The notes beneath the pieces are model-generated. The model was not told the DNA's origin. It worked only from the letters and a program-made list of their open reading frames with translations, and did not search any database. This document shows positions 30,376 to 40,533 of a DNA stretch of 64,000 nucleotides, in pieces. How positions within the stretch are numbered: the first letter of the stretch is position 1; every line of letters begins with the position of its first letter. The position numbers and the translations under genes are program-made. This DNA comes from Chrysochromulina parva (taxonomy: Eukaryota; Haptophyta; Prymnesiales; Chrysochromulinaceae): the NCBI GenBank assembly GCA_002887195.1, contig PJAB01000016.1, positions 1 through 64,000 on the forward strand. Direction: 5' to 3'.

Positions 30376-33300
30376 TCAAGTGCGCGCGACCTGATTCTCC
30401 TCGAGCATGCATTCGTCCTCGCCCTCGTCGTCGTCGTTCACCTCAGCCGACTTGTTGGCGGGCGCGCAATCTGTCGGGTTGTCCTCGAGCATGCATCCGT
30501 CGTCGTCGTCGTTGTCGTCGTCGTCGTCGTCCACCTCCATCGTCTTCTTGGCTTTGGGGTTGGGCGCACCGGCAAGCACCGTCACGGCCACCTCGACGAC
30601 CGGGTTCTCCTCGAGCAGGCACCCCTCTTCCTCCTCGTCCTCGTCCACCTCCTCCATGTCCTCCACGACGTCATCACCCTTGCCTGCCACCGGCCCGGCC
30701 CGCGCCGCCACTGCCGCCGCCGCCTCTGCTGATGCCTTGCCGCTACCGCTGCCGCCGCTTGGGTTCATCTGGGCCCCCGCGGCGCTCACCACGGCGCTCT
30801 GGGGCGTGCTTCGAGGCATGCCGCGGGACGCGTTCGCGGTCACGACATCGTAGCCCGTCGCATTCGCACGCCGATTAAACTCCTCATCCGGCGTCAGCGT
30901 GACTTCGTCAGCTTTGGGCGTCGGCGTCGGCGTCGGCGGCGGTGGCGGCAGTGCCGGCTTGGGTGGAGGCTCGGTGTCCTCCGGAAGCGCGGCCGGCGGC
31001 GCACTGAGCGGCGGAGGAGGAGCGGCGGTTGGGTCTGGTTGGAACGCCATCAGCCGACGAGCGACCACAATCTGTGCGATGCGCCGCTGCACAAAGCCCG
31101 CGTCCTGAAGGTCGCACAGATGCAACCAGAGGAAATTAGAAGCAGCCCGAGGCCATCAGAGGCCATCAGAGGCCATCAGAGGCCATCAGAGGCCATCAGA
31201 GGAGGCCATCAGAGGCCATCAGAGGCCATCAGAGGCCATCAGAGGCCATCAGAGGCCATCAGAGGTGCTCACCTGCAGGTCGACCAGATGCGTCTCCCAC
31301 GTCTCACGCGACTCGATCACGACGAGCCTGATGAGGGAGGCAATCAGAGGTCATCAGGGTTTCATCCAGAGAGAACGGTCGAGCTGGTGCAGCGAGTACC
31401 TGCCCTGCGGCCCGAGCAGCGCGCGCAACGAGAGCAGGAAGCTCTCCTTGGCCGCTGGCGCGACAAAGTCGAGAACGTCGCACATGAAGATCAGGTCGGC
31501 CTTGGTGCCGCCAGGCAGCGCGGGGACAGCCGTCTCGCTCATGCGCATCGGTATGAGCCGGCCTGTGAGTGCCTCGTTGCGGACCTTCTCATGCAGGAGC
31601 TGCAGCGCGTCGGTTCGCACCTCGAGGCCAAAGATCGTGCTCCGGGGCATCGCATGTGCAAAACAAGAGCTGAAGAGGCCGCTACCGGCACCCACGTCGA
31701 CGATGATCGCGTCCGGCTCGAGCTCTGCCCCGACGAGCTCAACCACCTGATGAGGGAGGCCATCAAGCTCAGTGGCAATCCGCGCCTGAGGCAGGGCACG
31801 CTCACACGCCCCAGCAGAGCGAGATCGCGATCTGGCTATCGAGCTCGATCAGCAGAGCGAGATCGCATCTGGCTATCGAGCTTGATCTCACCTTTGGTAT
31901 GTTCACCTCCCATCATCAGTCGTCATCAGGGGAGATCTCACCTTTGGTATGTTGAGGTTTTCGCGCCGCGCCTCCGCTTCGAGCGCTGCCTCGAGCGTCT
32001 GGCCGCCCGGACGCAGCTTGTCGGCCTTCTTGCCGGAGATGCGCATCTCCTTGAGCTCCTCAAACGAGATCATCTCCTGCACAACCTGCTCCATCCAGGG
32101 GGAATTTTCTCAGAAGTCGGCAGTCGGCCATCTAAGGCACTCAGCATGCACTCAGCATGCACTCAGCATGCACTCGGCATGCAATCATCATGCAATCATC
32201 ATGCACTCGGCAGGCACTCGGCAGGCACTCGGCAGGCACTCGGCAGGCACTCGGCAGGCACTCGGCATCCCACGCAGCCCAGCATCGAGCACGCACCTGC
32301 TGCAGCTTCCCCACAGAGCCACGCTCAGTGAAATAGTGGTTGGCACGATCGAGCCATGCCGTGTCCGAGAGCGCCACGCGCAGCGCCTTGCCTGATGAGG
32401 GAGACAATCCACGGTCATCATCAGAGGCCATCAGAGGCGGTTATCGGAGGCCAATTAGTGGCCATCAGAGGCCAATTAGTGGCCAGTTAGTGGCCAATGA
32501 GAGGCCAATTAGTGGCCAATAAGTGGCGGCCGGTCGTGGCGCAATCGGAGTCACTCAGAGGCCCTCCGCAGCGCCCTACCTGCCGCGTCCTTGGCGGCAT
32601 CCTCCTTGTGCAGCCAAAGCGGGATGAGGACGTCATGCACATCCTCGGCTCGCAAGTTGGGTAGGCGCTTCCGCTTTTGGAACGAGAGCAGAAATTGCAT
32701 GCATTTGCACCCACCGCACGCCGCGTCGTCGCTTGGCTGCCCACTGAGCACCTGGCAATCAGAAGCAAACAGAAGCAATCAGTGGGCAATCAGAAGCGTC
32801 GTCGCTTGGCTGCCCACTGAGCACCTGGCTCATGCGACGGAGCACCGCAATCAGAGGCCATCAGAGGCCATCAGAGGCCATCAGAGGCCATCAGAGGCCA
32901 TCAGAAACACCTGGCTCATGCGACGGAGCACCGAACCCTCATCGAAGGCGTCGATGGCTGCATGGAAGGCCCCGTGGTTCGCGACCAAGCCGAGCAGCTG
33001 GCACGCGTCGTCTCGGGCGTCCTGGGAGTAGAGCGTCGTCTTGACGTTCGCGTTCAGATCATCGGAAGCGTCCGATGTTTCGCGGCACTGCAGCAGCCAC
33101 GCAGGCAGCCCGTATTCGACGGCCCGCTCGAGAGCTTGCCGCGAGTGCTGCATCATCGCGCGCAGCAGCTTTAGTGCGGCGCAGCTGAGGGGAGGGCGCG
33201 CCACGAGCGCCGACGAGAGATGCTTCCACACGCCCAGCCGGTGGAGCGCCTCGGCGATCTCGGCGTCCGAGATCGTCTCGAGCGCCGTCCCGAGCACGAG

Positions 33301-34861
33301 CGCCGTGAGCACGCGGCTGCTCTCGGGCGCGAGGTTCGTCAGGTCTCGCACCACCAGATGCTCGGGCTCGCTCGTACTCGGGTCGCCCACGTCCCAGGTC
33401 TCGAGCTCCTTCTCGTTCTCGGTCATCTGCTCCAGCAGCCCGACGAGGCGTCTGGTGCGCTCGACGAGACGCAGCCGTTTGCGGCAGATCGGGTGGCCGA
33501 ACGCGCGCGCCAAAATCGAGCGCGCCGGCGTCCGAATATCCTCGCGGCGCGAGTGCGACTCGCGCCAAAACGTGTCGCATGCACCAGGCACGCTCAGCAG
33601 CGTCGCGAGTGTGGACATGTCCTTCAGGTCATCGATCGCCTGGATTGTGTACGTCGCGGGGCGCGATCAGAGGCACTCAGAGGCACTCAGAGGCACTCAG
33701 AGGCACCCAGAGGCACTCAGAGGCACTCAGAGGCACTCAGAGGCACTCAGAGGCACCCAGAGGCACTCAGAGGCACTCAGAGGCACTCAGAGGCACTCAG
33801 AGGCACCCAGAGGCACCCAGAGGCACTCAGGCACCCATAGGCCATCAGAGGCACGCACCTGGATGATGTACGTCGCGGGACGCGCCTGCGACGAGTCCGG
33901 ATGTGAAAGCACGTGCATCACGCCCTCTGCCGAGTCAGGATCGTACATAATCTTGCGTGCCGCGACGCGATGGGCCATCGTCCCGAGCACCTTGACCGCT
34001 GCCTTGAGCAGCTCAAACGGCAACGTCGCCTTGGCGCGAAGCAACGGCACGAGCTGCCTGACGTACTTGTCAAACGCAAGCTGATTGGAGATGCAATCAC
34101 GCAGCGAGGCGGCGATCGTCTCGAGGCATTCTCGTAGGAGCTCGGCTTGTTTGGGCATCGGTCGGATCAGGGGAGCGAGCAGCGCGTAATTATCCGTCAT
34201 CAGCCGAAAGTAGACCTGCGCCGCGTCTCATCCGAGGGCACTTAGAGGCACTCGAGGCACTCAGAGGCACCCAGAGGCAATCAGAGGCACTCAGTGGCAT
34301 TCCGTGGCGTTTCGTGGCAATCCGAACTCGCCTGGGCGTCGTAATTGGGCCCAGAGGCAATCCGAGGCAATCCGAGGCGTTCCGAACTCGCCTGGGCGTC
34401 GTAATTGGGCGCGGACTCATAGCTTCGGTCCCCAATATTCCCCACATCATGCACAAGCTTCAGCGCCATGAGAAGCGTCGGCATCTGCTTGAAGATGGCA
34501 ATCACCTGATGCAATCAGATGCAAGGAGACGACACTCAGACGGTACTCAAGAAGGCACTCAGACGACACTCAGACGACACTCACTCAGACAGCAGTCAGA
34601 CGACACTCACTCAGACAGCAGTCAGACGGCAGCAGTCAGACGGCAGCACTCAGACGGCAGCAGTCAGACGGCAGCCAGACGGCAGGCAGACGCTCAGAGG
34701 GCACTTGGATGACACTCGCGGAGATCGCAATCACCTCCGCCGCCGTGCCCTTTCGCTTCAGGAGCGAGCTCAATCGTGAGCTCAACTCGCGCAGCTCGAT
34801 CAGCACGCTGTCCTTGCCGCTGCGTGCGAGCCCAACCACGCGGTACTCGTCCTGCACACAC

Positions 34862-34900
<39 letters not shown>

Positions 34901-36168
34901 AGGCCTCGTTAGTACCGGTCGAAATCAGAGGCATTCAGATGCCATCAAAGGCAAGTAGAGACCATCAGAGGCAATCAGAGGTACTCACCTGCAGAGAGAG
35001 TACCTCCTTATTACCCGGCGTCATGTCGAGCGCATCGCGCAGGCACTGCTCGGCTACCTCGTGCTGGCCGAGCGCCTGCGCCGCCTTGGCCCTCCTCACG
35101 AAAGCCTTGATGGAGCATGGATCGTACTCGATCGCGAGGCTCGCGTCGGCGAGACACTGCTCAAAGAGAAGGATTTAGAGGCCATCAGAGGCAATCAGAG
35201 GCGATCAGAGGCGATCAGAGGCTACTAGAGGTCATCGGAGGCTGCTGGAGGCCACCCGAGGCTACCATAGGCCGTCAGAGGCGATTCGAGGCGATTCGAG
35301 GCCCTAACCTGCTCAAAGTGGCCGAGCTGCAGGTGGCATTCGGCACGATTCCCGTACAACTTGCCATACACGTCGTCGTCCAGTCCATGGGCGCCCTCGC
35401 ATTCACTGCATAGGGCGAGCGCCTCGTCGTACCTGATCAGGGGGTCCATCAGGGGTCGTTCGACGCACTCAGAGGCAATCGCGCCAGCGCCTCATCATAC
35501 TTGACAATCGCTTCTTCCAGCTTCCCCTCCTTGAACGCTGCGTTGCCCTCTGCCTTCTTGGCCTCGACTGCCATCAGGGGCTCGATGATGGTGAAGGTGG
35601 GCAAGGGCGCCTTGCCGTGCTCCTGAATCATCCAGTCCTCCTCTGGCGGCACCTTGTCCGCCGTCTGGTTCGCGTAGAACGCGCGCGGCGCCTTGCCAAT
35701 GATCCAGCCCGCGCCACCCGAGACGCACTCGTACGACAGACCGAAGCCGTTCGGACCGTTGAAGACCCGACCGCCGTTGCGCACCGCCTCGCCGTCGCGC
35801 GCATACACACCGTTGAGCATCTCGACGCCCGCGCCGCTCACGATGACCTGGTACGGGTCACTCGTCTTGAGTTTCTCGGCGCGCGCCGCCGCCTTGAGCC
35901 GCTTCTTCTCCGCCTCCTCGCGTTGCTTGTTCCGGTTCTCCTCGGCCATGACCTGCTGCAAGTACTCCTGAGGGTTCACGCCCTCGGGCACGTTGATGTT
36001 CCTGATCTTGTGCGCGCCTTGGTTGGACTCGAGCTCGATGTTCTGCACGCCGCACTGCAGCTGGAATTGGAGGTTGCGCAGCATCGGGTCGCTTGCAAGC
36101 AACTCGAGCTGCTCGGGAGTGGCGTTTTTCGGATCAATGGCGGCAATCTCGGGCCGAAGGAATGACAT
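30376..36168 (-). CDS. TPR / armadillo-like / SAM-methyltransferase fusion, 13 exons
   Basis: Exons 36168-35501, 35432-35309, 35156-34989, 34851-34735, 34505-34388, 34214-33859, 33639-32911, 32751-32580, 32391-32297, 32085-31942, 31746-31400, 31327-31273, 31104-30376. Every GT-AG junction keeps phase, giving 1273 residues, so I treat it as one gene. Residues 1-95: charged helices; about 100-180: a Gly/Asn-rich module (SGAGVEMLNGVYARDG); about 200-320: TPRs (AEGNAAFKEGKLEEAIVKYD, NRAECHLQLGHFEQCLADAS); about 350-890: all-helical armadillo-like repeats, UNC-45-like in order; 898-1030: Rossmann methyltransferase with IIVDVGAGSGLFSSCFAHA (motif I), GLEVRTDAL and LIFMCDVLDFV; 1031-1273: Pro-rich then Asp/Glu-rich tail. 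It may be a chaperone-like scaffold carrying a methyltransferase; the substrate is unknown. Two adjacent genes remain possible if phases agree by chance. Confidence 0.7.
31147..31268 (-). repeat. Minisatellite in TPR-methyltransferase intron 12
   Basis: About 12 units of sense CTGATGGCCT with one 13-bp variant. The acceptor is GACCTTCAG, a copy of the upstream exon end GACCTGCAG. Confidence 0.95.
32136..32272 (-). repeat. Two tandem families in TPR-methyltransferase intron 9
   Basis: GCATGCACTCA units (32144-32180, drifting to 32208) followed by six GGCAGGCACTC units (about 32209-32269) on the plus strand. The units differ from the 10-bp type but share the CTGAGTGC core in sense direction. 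Confidence 0.85.
32409..32560 (-). repeat. Repeat in TPR-methyltransferase intron 8
   Basis: Units sense CTGATGGCCT and TAATTGGCCT/TAACTGGCCA. The donor GTAGGGCGCTGCG copies the downstream exon start GCAAGGCGCTGCG. Confidence 0.85.
32723..32933 (-). repeat. Nested exon-edge duplications in TPR-methyltransferase intron 7
   Basis: A 34-bp perfect repeat (32723-32756 and 32796-32829) copies the exon 8 start; a 25-bp perfect repeat (32823-32847 and 32909-32933) copies the exon 7 end. A five-unit GAGGCCATCA array lies between the latter pair. Confidence 0.95.
33668..33852 (-). repeat. Minisatellite in TPR-methyltransferase intron 6
   Basis: About 17 units of sense CTGAGTGCCT with CTGGGTGCCT variants. 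The acceptor side CGTACACAATCCAG copies the upstream exon end CGTACATCATCCAG. Confidence 0.95.
34238..34420 (-). repeat. Repeat and 29-bp duplication in TPR-methyltransferase intron 5
   Basis: CTGAGTGCCT-type units, plus two perfect copies of a 29-bp segment (about 34321-34349 and 34381-34409) that spans the exon 5 end and its donor. Using the inner copy as donor would add about 20 in-frame codons. Confidence 0.85.
34520..34700 (-). repeat. Repeat in TPR-methyltransferase intron 4
   Basis: CAGACGGCAG and CAGACGACACTCA units on the plus strand. The donor GTGATTGCGATCTC copies the exon 5 start GTGATTGCCATCTT. Confidence 0.85.
34862..34986 (-). repeat. GA microsatellite and repeats in TPR-methyltransferase intron 3
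   Basis: (GA)n at 34862-34902, CT-rich in sense and next to the acceptor TGTGCAG, then CTGATTGCCT/CTGATGGTCT units to the donor. Confidence 0.85.
35176..35305 (-). repeat. Repeat in TPR-methyltransferase intron 2
   Basis: CTGATCGCCT/CCGATGACCT/CGAATCGCCT units. Acceptor TTTGAGCAG repeats the end of the upstream exon, ACTTTGAGCAG. Confidence 0.85.
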
Positions 36169-36421
36169 GGGTCTCGGCCGGAAATCAGGCGCAGCTCGTG
36201 CACAACGTCGAGCCGCAGCCTCGGTCGACGGACGGCGTCGAGCAGCTGTGAGCGTGGGGGCGAAACTTGTGCGGGGCTTCACGCGTCCGCAAAGGAAGTT
36301 TCGTCACACGTTGATGAAATTTCATGCTGGCTCGCAGAAACGCTCAAGCCCACCTCCCATTTTGGCGGCTTTTGAAATGGCTTTCGGTTGGCGATGGGCA
36401 ACGTGATGCCAAAAACAATCG

Positions 36422-38206
36422 ATGTCGCGGTTTGTGCGTCGACAGCTCCTCGAGAAGTACGGCATGAACCGTGTCCTGGCATCAAAGGCGCGAAAGGCGC
36501 AGCGTACGGCAGAGGCGGCGCGACAAGCCAGGCGGCGCGACAAGCCGCGGAGGCGGCGCGACAAGCCGCGGAGACAAGCCGCGGAGGCGGCGCAGCATAC
36601 GGCAGAGCCAGAGGCGACGGGAGGCGACGCTGCAAGCCGTTTCAGCGGAATTGGTCGCACAGAAGCTGCTCCAGACCGTGAGCAAACGAACTTAGGATGC
36701 AACCGCCATATGATGCGCGGGAGGATGAGGTGCTGCTAAAGCAGCTGCCTATTCCGCGGCATGCGGGCGGCTGTGGCGCGGGAGCTCGCGGGGAAGGGCG
36801 AGCTCATGCGCCGCAATGCCACCTCGATTGCCCAACGCCTAGCGTACCATGAGGTGGTGGCGGAGAGCAGTGGCGGCGTCATCGCTAAGACCTTGGGTGA
36901 GGCGCTGCAGCGGCTTGAAACGCAGCGAGCTGCTCTCGAGGGCCTGGCCAACGGTATCGAGCGCTCCGCACTCCACTTTCGACTTTGAGGAGAGGGCGCC
37001 AACCGGTGCCTTTATGGTGCCGCTTGGCGTCATCGACGAGATCTACGAGGCACAGGGCTTCGGTATCGAGCGCTCCGCACTCCACTTTGAGGAGAGGGCG
37101 CCAACCGGTGCCTTTATGGTGCCGCTTGGCGTCATCAACGAGATCTACGAGGCACAGGGCTTCATCGACTCAAGGTGGACAGAAGATGACGATGACGATC
37201 GATATATATGGCTGGGGCCGCGAGCATCATGGGCAAGGACTCGTCAAGCATTTCGGGCGCTAAAGGCAAATATCTCACCAAGATCATCCTGGAGAACATC
37301 TTTTCAATGGATGTTGAGCTGGTGCCGCTGTGAACTGGGAGGAACATCGTCTACAAACGCATCGCCAAGCAGGAGGCGGAGCGCATCGCCAAGCAGGCCC
37401 CGGAGCGCAAGCGCCCCGTCGACCAGGCCACCGTCGACAGCCGCGAGCGCCGCCAAGGCCAAGAAGGCGCGCAAGAGCCCAGCGCCCGCCGCCGTTCCGA
37501 TGACCGAGGCCGAGCAGAACCGCAAGCGCCCAGCACCCAACGCCACCACCCTCGATGAAGACGCGCTGCTCGACGCCGCCATCGCCGACGTGGGGAGAGA
37601 GAGGGCCATGCTGGACGAGGCGGCACATGCTGAGGCGTCCAACAAGGAGCGCTTTCTCCAGCGCGCACTCGAGGCCGCTGGCACCACGTGGATGAATGGT
37701 GGCTCCATTTTGACAGACCACGGCGCCATCCATACCCTTTGGGGCCGCATCAAGAAGGACCACCAGAAGCTTCTGCGGATGTACATAACCAACGAGGGCC
37801 AGATGCTGCGCAGGCGCTTCGTGGAGGACCCTGTCGGCTTTGGCGACGATGTCAAGGCGCGGCTGGCGAGGCACCGACTAGCCGCCATGGGCTGCAGTGA
37901 GCGCGGGGTGGCGCGCAAGCTCCACACCCCCGAGCACCAGGCAGGGATGGAGGAGCTTCTCCGAGCGCCAAGGAGCAGTACGACTGGAGCTACACCGACC
38001 TGTCCATCTACGAGCTCGAGCGCGCGCTGCTCTGGAGCTGCCTTCGGTTCCGCGTCTGGGACCCCCGCGCTTCTCCCGTGCGCGGCGGCGGCGGCGTTCG
38101 AATCTGCTGTTTGCAGGGACTGACCATGGCCAACACATTCATCAGAACCTGGGCCCTAATGACCGAGCTGCAGAAGAAGGCACGCGCGGGCTGGAGTGGA
38201 TCGTGA
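36422..38206 (+). pseudogene. Decayed or frame-broken gene with an internal tandem duplication
   Basis: Protein-like segments in several frames run head to tail: 36422-36540 (MSRFVRRQLLEKYGMNRVLA...), 36600-36695 (REATLQAVSAELVAQKLLQT), 36761-36986 (MRAAVARELAGKGELMRR...ALEGLANGIERSALHF), 36990-37200 (EERAPTGAFMVPLGV..., twice), about 37499-37965 (MTEAEQNRKR...GMEELL) and about 37966-38206 (EQYDWSYTDLSIYELERALL...). Breaks sit in a GCGGCGCGACAAGCC repeat, at a 7-bp insertion near 36977, near 37200 and near 37965. Copies 36953-37061 and 37062-37163 are a direct duplication differing by that 7 bp. I recognise no family. Introns or an assembly indel could explain some breaks; the number of breaks favours decay. 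Confidence 0.45.
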
Positions 38207-38450
38207 CAGTCGACAGAAGCCAGTACTTGACCGTCGTCTATCGCTTCACACATGCTCCTCAGCAGCCCTGCTTGCTATCCCACACCTTCCCACAAAAATC
38301 CCCACTTCCCCCCTTTCCCCCCTCCACTATGCATTGCATGCTGGATTCTCACAATTTCACTTTTCACACGCTCGCCTGCAACGCCCAGCACCTCCCTCCC
38401 CGCGCGTCTCGGACACCGGAGAGCGCCGAGTCCGAGGGCTCCTACTCTTC

Positions 38451-39686
38451 ATGCGACCGATCGTGCTGCTCGCGCTGCCGACGCCACCCCCAGCGCTCTC
38501 GCTCGCGGCTTCGACATTGTCTGCCTACGCGCTCAAGGACTCCGCCGTCGGCCGTGCCATCTCGCCTCCGATGCTCGCCTTCAGCGCTGCCATGGCCTTG
38601 TCAAACGGAGGCGCGATGCCCATGTCGCACCCGCTCTTCGACCGTTGCTCAACCGTGGGGCTGCCACTCGCGGTGGCCTTGGGCTTGCTGTCCGCGGGCG
38701 GCGACGCGGCCGCCGAAACGGGCGAACCATCGGCCACCGTGCTACGACCGGTGCTTATCGCCTTCGCCCTCGGCGCCCTCGGAACCATCCTCGGATCCAT
38801 GGTTGCCTTCGCTGTATCCCGCCTTGGGCGTGACACTGCGGCGACAGCTGCCGGCCTCATGTGCGCCACCTACATTGGCGGCTCGGCCAACTTTTTCGGC
38901 GTGGCGGCCGCGACGCGTGCCGCGGAGCTTCATCCGGGACTGATCCCAGCGCTGCTCGCAGCCGACCTAGCTCTGATGGGCGTGTACCTGCTGGTTCTCA
39001 CGGCCGCGGCGCGTGCCCCGTGGCTGCAGCGGCTCTTCCCGGCGAGGCACAACATAGTCGAAGGCGGCGTCGACGCCAAGCCGCTGAGCTCCTCGGAGAT
39101 CGCATCTCGGCACGAGATTGCGTCGCTCCCGCCCTTGCGCGTGGCCGGCTTTGTGGCGGCGATTGGGGCCTTGGCGATGGCAAGCTGCCGAGTGGCCGTT
39201 GCCTTCGAGGCCGCGGTGCACACGCCCGGCAGCGGGTTCATCGCTCTAAGTGCTGCCTGCACAGTCGCCGGGGGCACGTTGAGAAGGCGAGCACCTGCTC
39301 TTGCCAGTGCAATCGCTGCGCCGCTCGCCGATGCATCGCTCGTGCTCTTCTGTGCTTTCTTGGCGACGGTCGGCGCGAGCGCGCGGCTCGCCGAGCTGCT
39401 GGTCGCCGGTCCAGCCGCCGCCGCCTTTGCAGCCACCGTACTGACGGTGCACTCTGCATGCATGCTTCTTGGCGTGTGGCTGTGCAACCGTGTAGCTGGC
39501 ACACGCATCTCGTTGGCGCAGCTGATCATCGCATCGAACGCCAACGTAGGCGGCGTGGGGACCGCCATCGCGATGGCGAGTGCTATGGGCTGGCGCGCGC
39601 TCGTCGGACCGGGCGCCGTCGTGGGCGCGATCGGTTACGCGATCGCCACCGCGTTGGGCGTGACGCTGCGCTCAGCGCTCTTGTGA
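38451..39686 (+). CDS. DUF819-family multispanning membrane protein
   Basis: 411 residues from the ATG at 38451; the open frame extends 85 codons upstream, but that part is Pro/Ser-rich and starts inside a CT-rich leader. About ten hydrophobic helices alternate with short loops. The signature GLMCATYIGGSANFFGVAAA (about residues 140-160) and the later ISLAQLIIASNANVGGVGTA half-repeat match the DUF819/YjcL family, predicted transporters found in bacteria and plant plastid envelopes. The two halves look like an inverted repeat, as in many secondary carriers. Substrate unknown. The N-terminal MRPIVLLALPTPPPALSLAAS could be a signal or transit peptide. No introns. Confidence 0.8.
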   Translation: MRPIVLLALPTPPPALSLAASTLSAYALKDSAVGRAISPPMLAFSAAMALSNGGAMPMSHPLFDRCSTVGLPLAVALGLLSAGGDAAAETGEPSATVLRPVLIAFALGALGTILGSMVAFAVSRLGRDTAATAAGLMCATYIGGSANFFGVAAATRAAELHPGLIPALLAADLALMGVYLLVLTAAARAPWLQRLFPARHNIVEGGVDAKPLSSSEIASRHEIASLPPLRVAGFVAAIGALAMASCRVAVAFEAAVHTPGSGFIALSAACTVAGGTLRRRAPALASAIAAPLADASLVLFCAFLATVGASARLAELLVAGPAAAAFAATVLTVHSACMLLGVWLCNRVAGTRISLAQLIIASNANVGGVGTAIAMASAMGWRALVGPGAVVGAIGYAIATALGVTLRSALL

Positions 39687-39891
39687 TTCGGACGGGCGGC
39701 TCGGCCGTGTTGCCTGCACATCAGAGATTAGTCAGTTGGGGTGGAAAAGATGTTTGTCCGTGCGCATTATTGGTACACGGCGCCCCCGGGGCTTGGCCAA
39801 ATTGTGCTCACGTCCGGAAGTTTAGGGACAAAAGTACAAGGGTTTTCGGAGTTTTGGGTGTGATTTCACGGGAGCGTTTGGCGCACACCCT

Positions 39892-40389
39892 ATGAACGCA
39901 ATCTTTTGCGCGGCCGCCGCGGGCTTGATTGCCGGCGGGCGGCCGCCGATAAGCGAAATGCTTGGTCGGCTTGCACCCGTGACAATCGCCTACCTAGGAG
40001 ATGCCGTGTGGGAGCTCGAGGCGCGCGAGCGTGCGCTCTGGCCACCGAACAAGCTCGACACGCTCTCGACGCAAGTGCAGGATATCTGCTGTGCGGAGGG
40101 GCAGTATGCCGTGCTGGAGCGCATCGTAGCCGACTTTGGGCTTACTGAGGGCGAGCTCGACTGGCTGCGCCGTGGCCGCAATGCGAGCGCCAGAGGGCCT
40201 AGACGCCTCGAGCCAAAGGTCTACCGCGCATCAACGTCGCTGGAGACCCTCGTCGGCGTACTTCATCTCACGGACCGTGCGCGCCTTGCGGAGCTGTTTG
40301 ACTTTGTCTGGGCTGACAAGGCCAGGCCAGGTTCCAACCTTGCGGACCCGCAAGCGGAGTCACCACAGGTGGACACGGCACACGGGTAG
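39892..40389 (+). CDS. Mini-ribonuclease III-like protein
   Basis: 165 residues, no introns. Contains a single RNase III catalytic domain without a dsRNA-binding domain: YLGDAVWELEAR (about 35-46, with the metal-binding Asp), LSTQVQDICCAEGQYAVLERI, LRRGRNAS (the conserved RGRN), then YRASTSLETLVGVLHL with the second acidic site (Glu). Bacterial and chloroplast mini-RNase III matures 23S rRNA and trims group II intron debris; a plastid or mitochondrial role is likely here. The N-terminal 20 residues (MNAIFCAAAAGLIAGGRPP) are short for a transit peptide, so the true start could lie upstream, although no in-frame ATG is seen. Lies between the DUF819 and PIG-V genes on the same strand. Confidence 0.85.
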   Translation: MNAIFCAAAAGLIAGGRPPISEMLGRLAPVTIAYLGDAVWELEARERALWPPNKLDTLSTQVQDICCAEGQYAVLERIVADFGLTEGELDWLRRGRNASARGPRRLEPKVYRASTSLETLVGVLHLTDRARLAELFDFVWADKARPGSNLADPQAESPQVDTAHG

Positions 40390-40533
40390 CAGTATTTAGC
40401 CTTTTAGGAGAGTGAAGATGATTTTGAACAGCAACATAGAAATGACTCGTTTATCGGGACCTCCTTTCGCTGTTGTGCGTTTTTTGTGCGCCGGTGCTTG
40501 TTCCGCACGTTCGCGGCGTGTTGGGCGGCCGAA

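Noticed and set aside
31354..31746. Methyltransferase region as a separate small gene
   Set aside because: It starts with GTG at a splice acceptor, and both sides continue in phase through introns, so an exon of the larger gene is more likely.
34383..34505. GC-AG intron at TPR-methyltransferase exon 5
   Set aside because: A GC donor would leave the next exon out of phase; the GT four bases further on (GCGA then GTTCGG) restores the frame.
40486..40533. Upstream GTG start for PIG-V
   Set aside because: Nuclear genes initiate at ATG; 40534 is the first ATG in frame.
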